Assembly: GCF_030929605.1 (NCBI RefSeq) | Contig: NZ_JAVFVS010000008.1 | Location: 1 to 64,000 of the forward strand | Source: Flavobacterium sp. LHD-80 | Lineage (GTDB): Bacteria; Bacteroidota; Bacteroidia; Flavobacteriales; Flavobacteriaceae | Length of the DNA: 64,000 nucleotides | Direction of reading: 5' to 3' | Shown here: one piece after another, positions 63,605-64,000 of the stretch | Numbering within the stretch: the first letter of the stretch is position 1 | How the letters are laid out: each line of letters begins with the position of its first letter | Translations under genes and position numbers: made by a program | The notes under the pieces: model-generated | The model's database searches: none | What the model saw: only the letters and a program-made list of their open reading frames with translations | What the model was told of the DNA's origin: nothing

Positions 63605-63780
63605 TTTAAGGTTCTAAGATGCTAAGGTTTTGAGGTTCTAAGTTTTTTTCTTTGAACTTATTCAGTAAACTTAGCATCGTTAATTATTTAATTTTTTATT
63701 AATTCGAGAGAATAAGGGAATGAGTCATTAAGTTACTAAGAGAAAAACTTAGAACCTTAGCAACTCAGTTCCTTAGTCCC
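63605..63780. repeat. Short-word repeats of GGTTCTAAG / GCTAAG type
   Basis: GGTTCTAAG, ATGCTAAGG and GGTTCTAAG lie at 63607-63645. Inverse words CTTAGAACCTTAGCAACTC lie at about 63748-63768, so the spacer between two minus-strand genes can fold back on itself. Confidence 0.6.
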
Positions 63781-63784
63781 TTTT

Positions 63785-64000
63785 TTAGTTCAATTTCTGT
63801 AATAATTTGCCAGCCACTAGTTTAGATGATGCTGGATTTTGTCCTGTAATTAAAAGTCCATCTTCGACTGCGTATGGTTGCCAATTTGGTCCTTTTGAAA
63901 AAATTCCTCCATTTGAAGCTAATGCATCTTCTAATAAAAACGGAACTACTTTAGTTAAACCAACAGCTTCTTCCTCTTCATTAGTAAAACCGGTTATTTT
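63785..64000 (-). CDS. DJ-1/PfpI-family protein, C-terminal 71 residues only
   Basis: An open frame on the minus strand runs from the window edge to TAA at 63785-63787. The 71 residues contain VPFLLEDALASNGGIFSKGPNW and end QPYAVEDGLLITGQNPASSKLVAGKLLQKLN. LITGQNPASS near the C-terminus is the hallmark of Hsp31-like/PfpI class I glutamine-amidotransferase-fold proteins (glyoxalase III or chaperone activity in relatives). The nucleophilic Cys and the start lie outside the window, so function beyond the family cannot be stated. Confidence 0.8.
   Translation of the reverse strand, partial: KITGFTNEEEEAVGLTKVVPFLLEDALASNGGIFSKGPNWQPYAVEDGLLITGQNPASSKLVAGKLLQKLN

Noticed and set aside
1..64000. 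tRNA, rRNA, CRISPR array, prophage or integrase genes
   Set aside because: No cloverleaf, regularly spaced repeat-spacer pattern or phage/mobilisation protein was found on reading both strands.

Overview
The window looks like a chromosomal segment of a Flavobacterium-type member of the Bacteroidota. It is AT-rich, many genes carry the phylum's -7 promoter box TAnnTTTG, several surface proteins end in type IX secretion (T9SS) sorting domains, and the right half holds a block of polysaccharide-degrading enzymes. No rRNA, tRNA, CRISPR array, integrase or transposase was seen.

Left region (1-16458): four tandem, same-strand genes for very large T9SS-exported surface proteins. All four end in the same module of about 450-500 residues plus a sorting tail, but their N-terminal heads differ: Ig-like domains, a 14-copy delta-60 propeller, or a glycine-rich domain followed by fibronectin-like or Ig-like domains. 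The last two genes also share their 5' leader, so the array grew by duplication and exchange of heads.

Middle region (16.5-42.5 kb): a housekeeping and regulatory stretch with a JmjC-like cupin protein, bioB, a small membrane protein, ribF, a secreted M12B-like metalloprotease, a ComF-like protein, glycyl-tRNA synthetase, a LytTR regulator with a Glu in place of the phospho-Asp, a 78-residue secreted peptide, a TPR-type lipoprotein sensor kinase overlapping its response regulator, thiL, a 1351-residue gliding-type (type B) T9SS adhesin, a DinB pair facing a WYL regulator, an outer-membrane barrel, lepA and a NUDIX-fold (NrtR/AraR-like) regulator.

Glycan region (42.5-54.8 kb): five enzymes on the plus strand, GH2, GH97, GH3, a sialate-O-acetylesterase-type SGNH esterase and GH95, lie divergent from the NUDIX regulator. 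They suit trimming of side chains from an acetylated, fucosylated plant-type oligosaccharide, with fucosylated xyloglucan as the working guess. No SusC/SusD pair or endo-enzyme is in the window. Between regulator and enzymes lies the decayed 3' tail of a second copy of the regulator.

Right region (55-64 kb): an OMP-like protein, a lipoprotein alpha/beta hydrolase, an AraC-type membrane regulator, CvpA, pheS flanked by two conserved unknowns, gpsA, an iron-type alcohol dehydrogenase, and the 3' end of a DJ-1/PfpI-family gene cut by the window edge.

The most unusual feature is between the genes. Intergenic spaces are full of palindromes and short-word repeats of several families: a 27-bp perfect palindrome placed in the predicted leader of GH95, a nested palindrome at 31.6 kb, a 44-bp direct repeat at 19.4 kb, and a TTCAGTG-type repeat sitting directly against the stop codons of three neighbouring genes.
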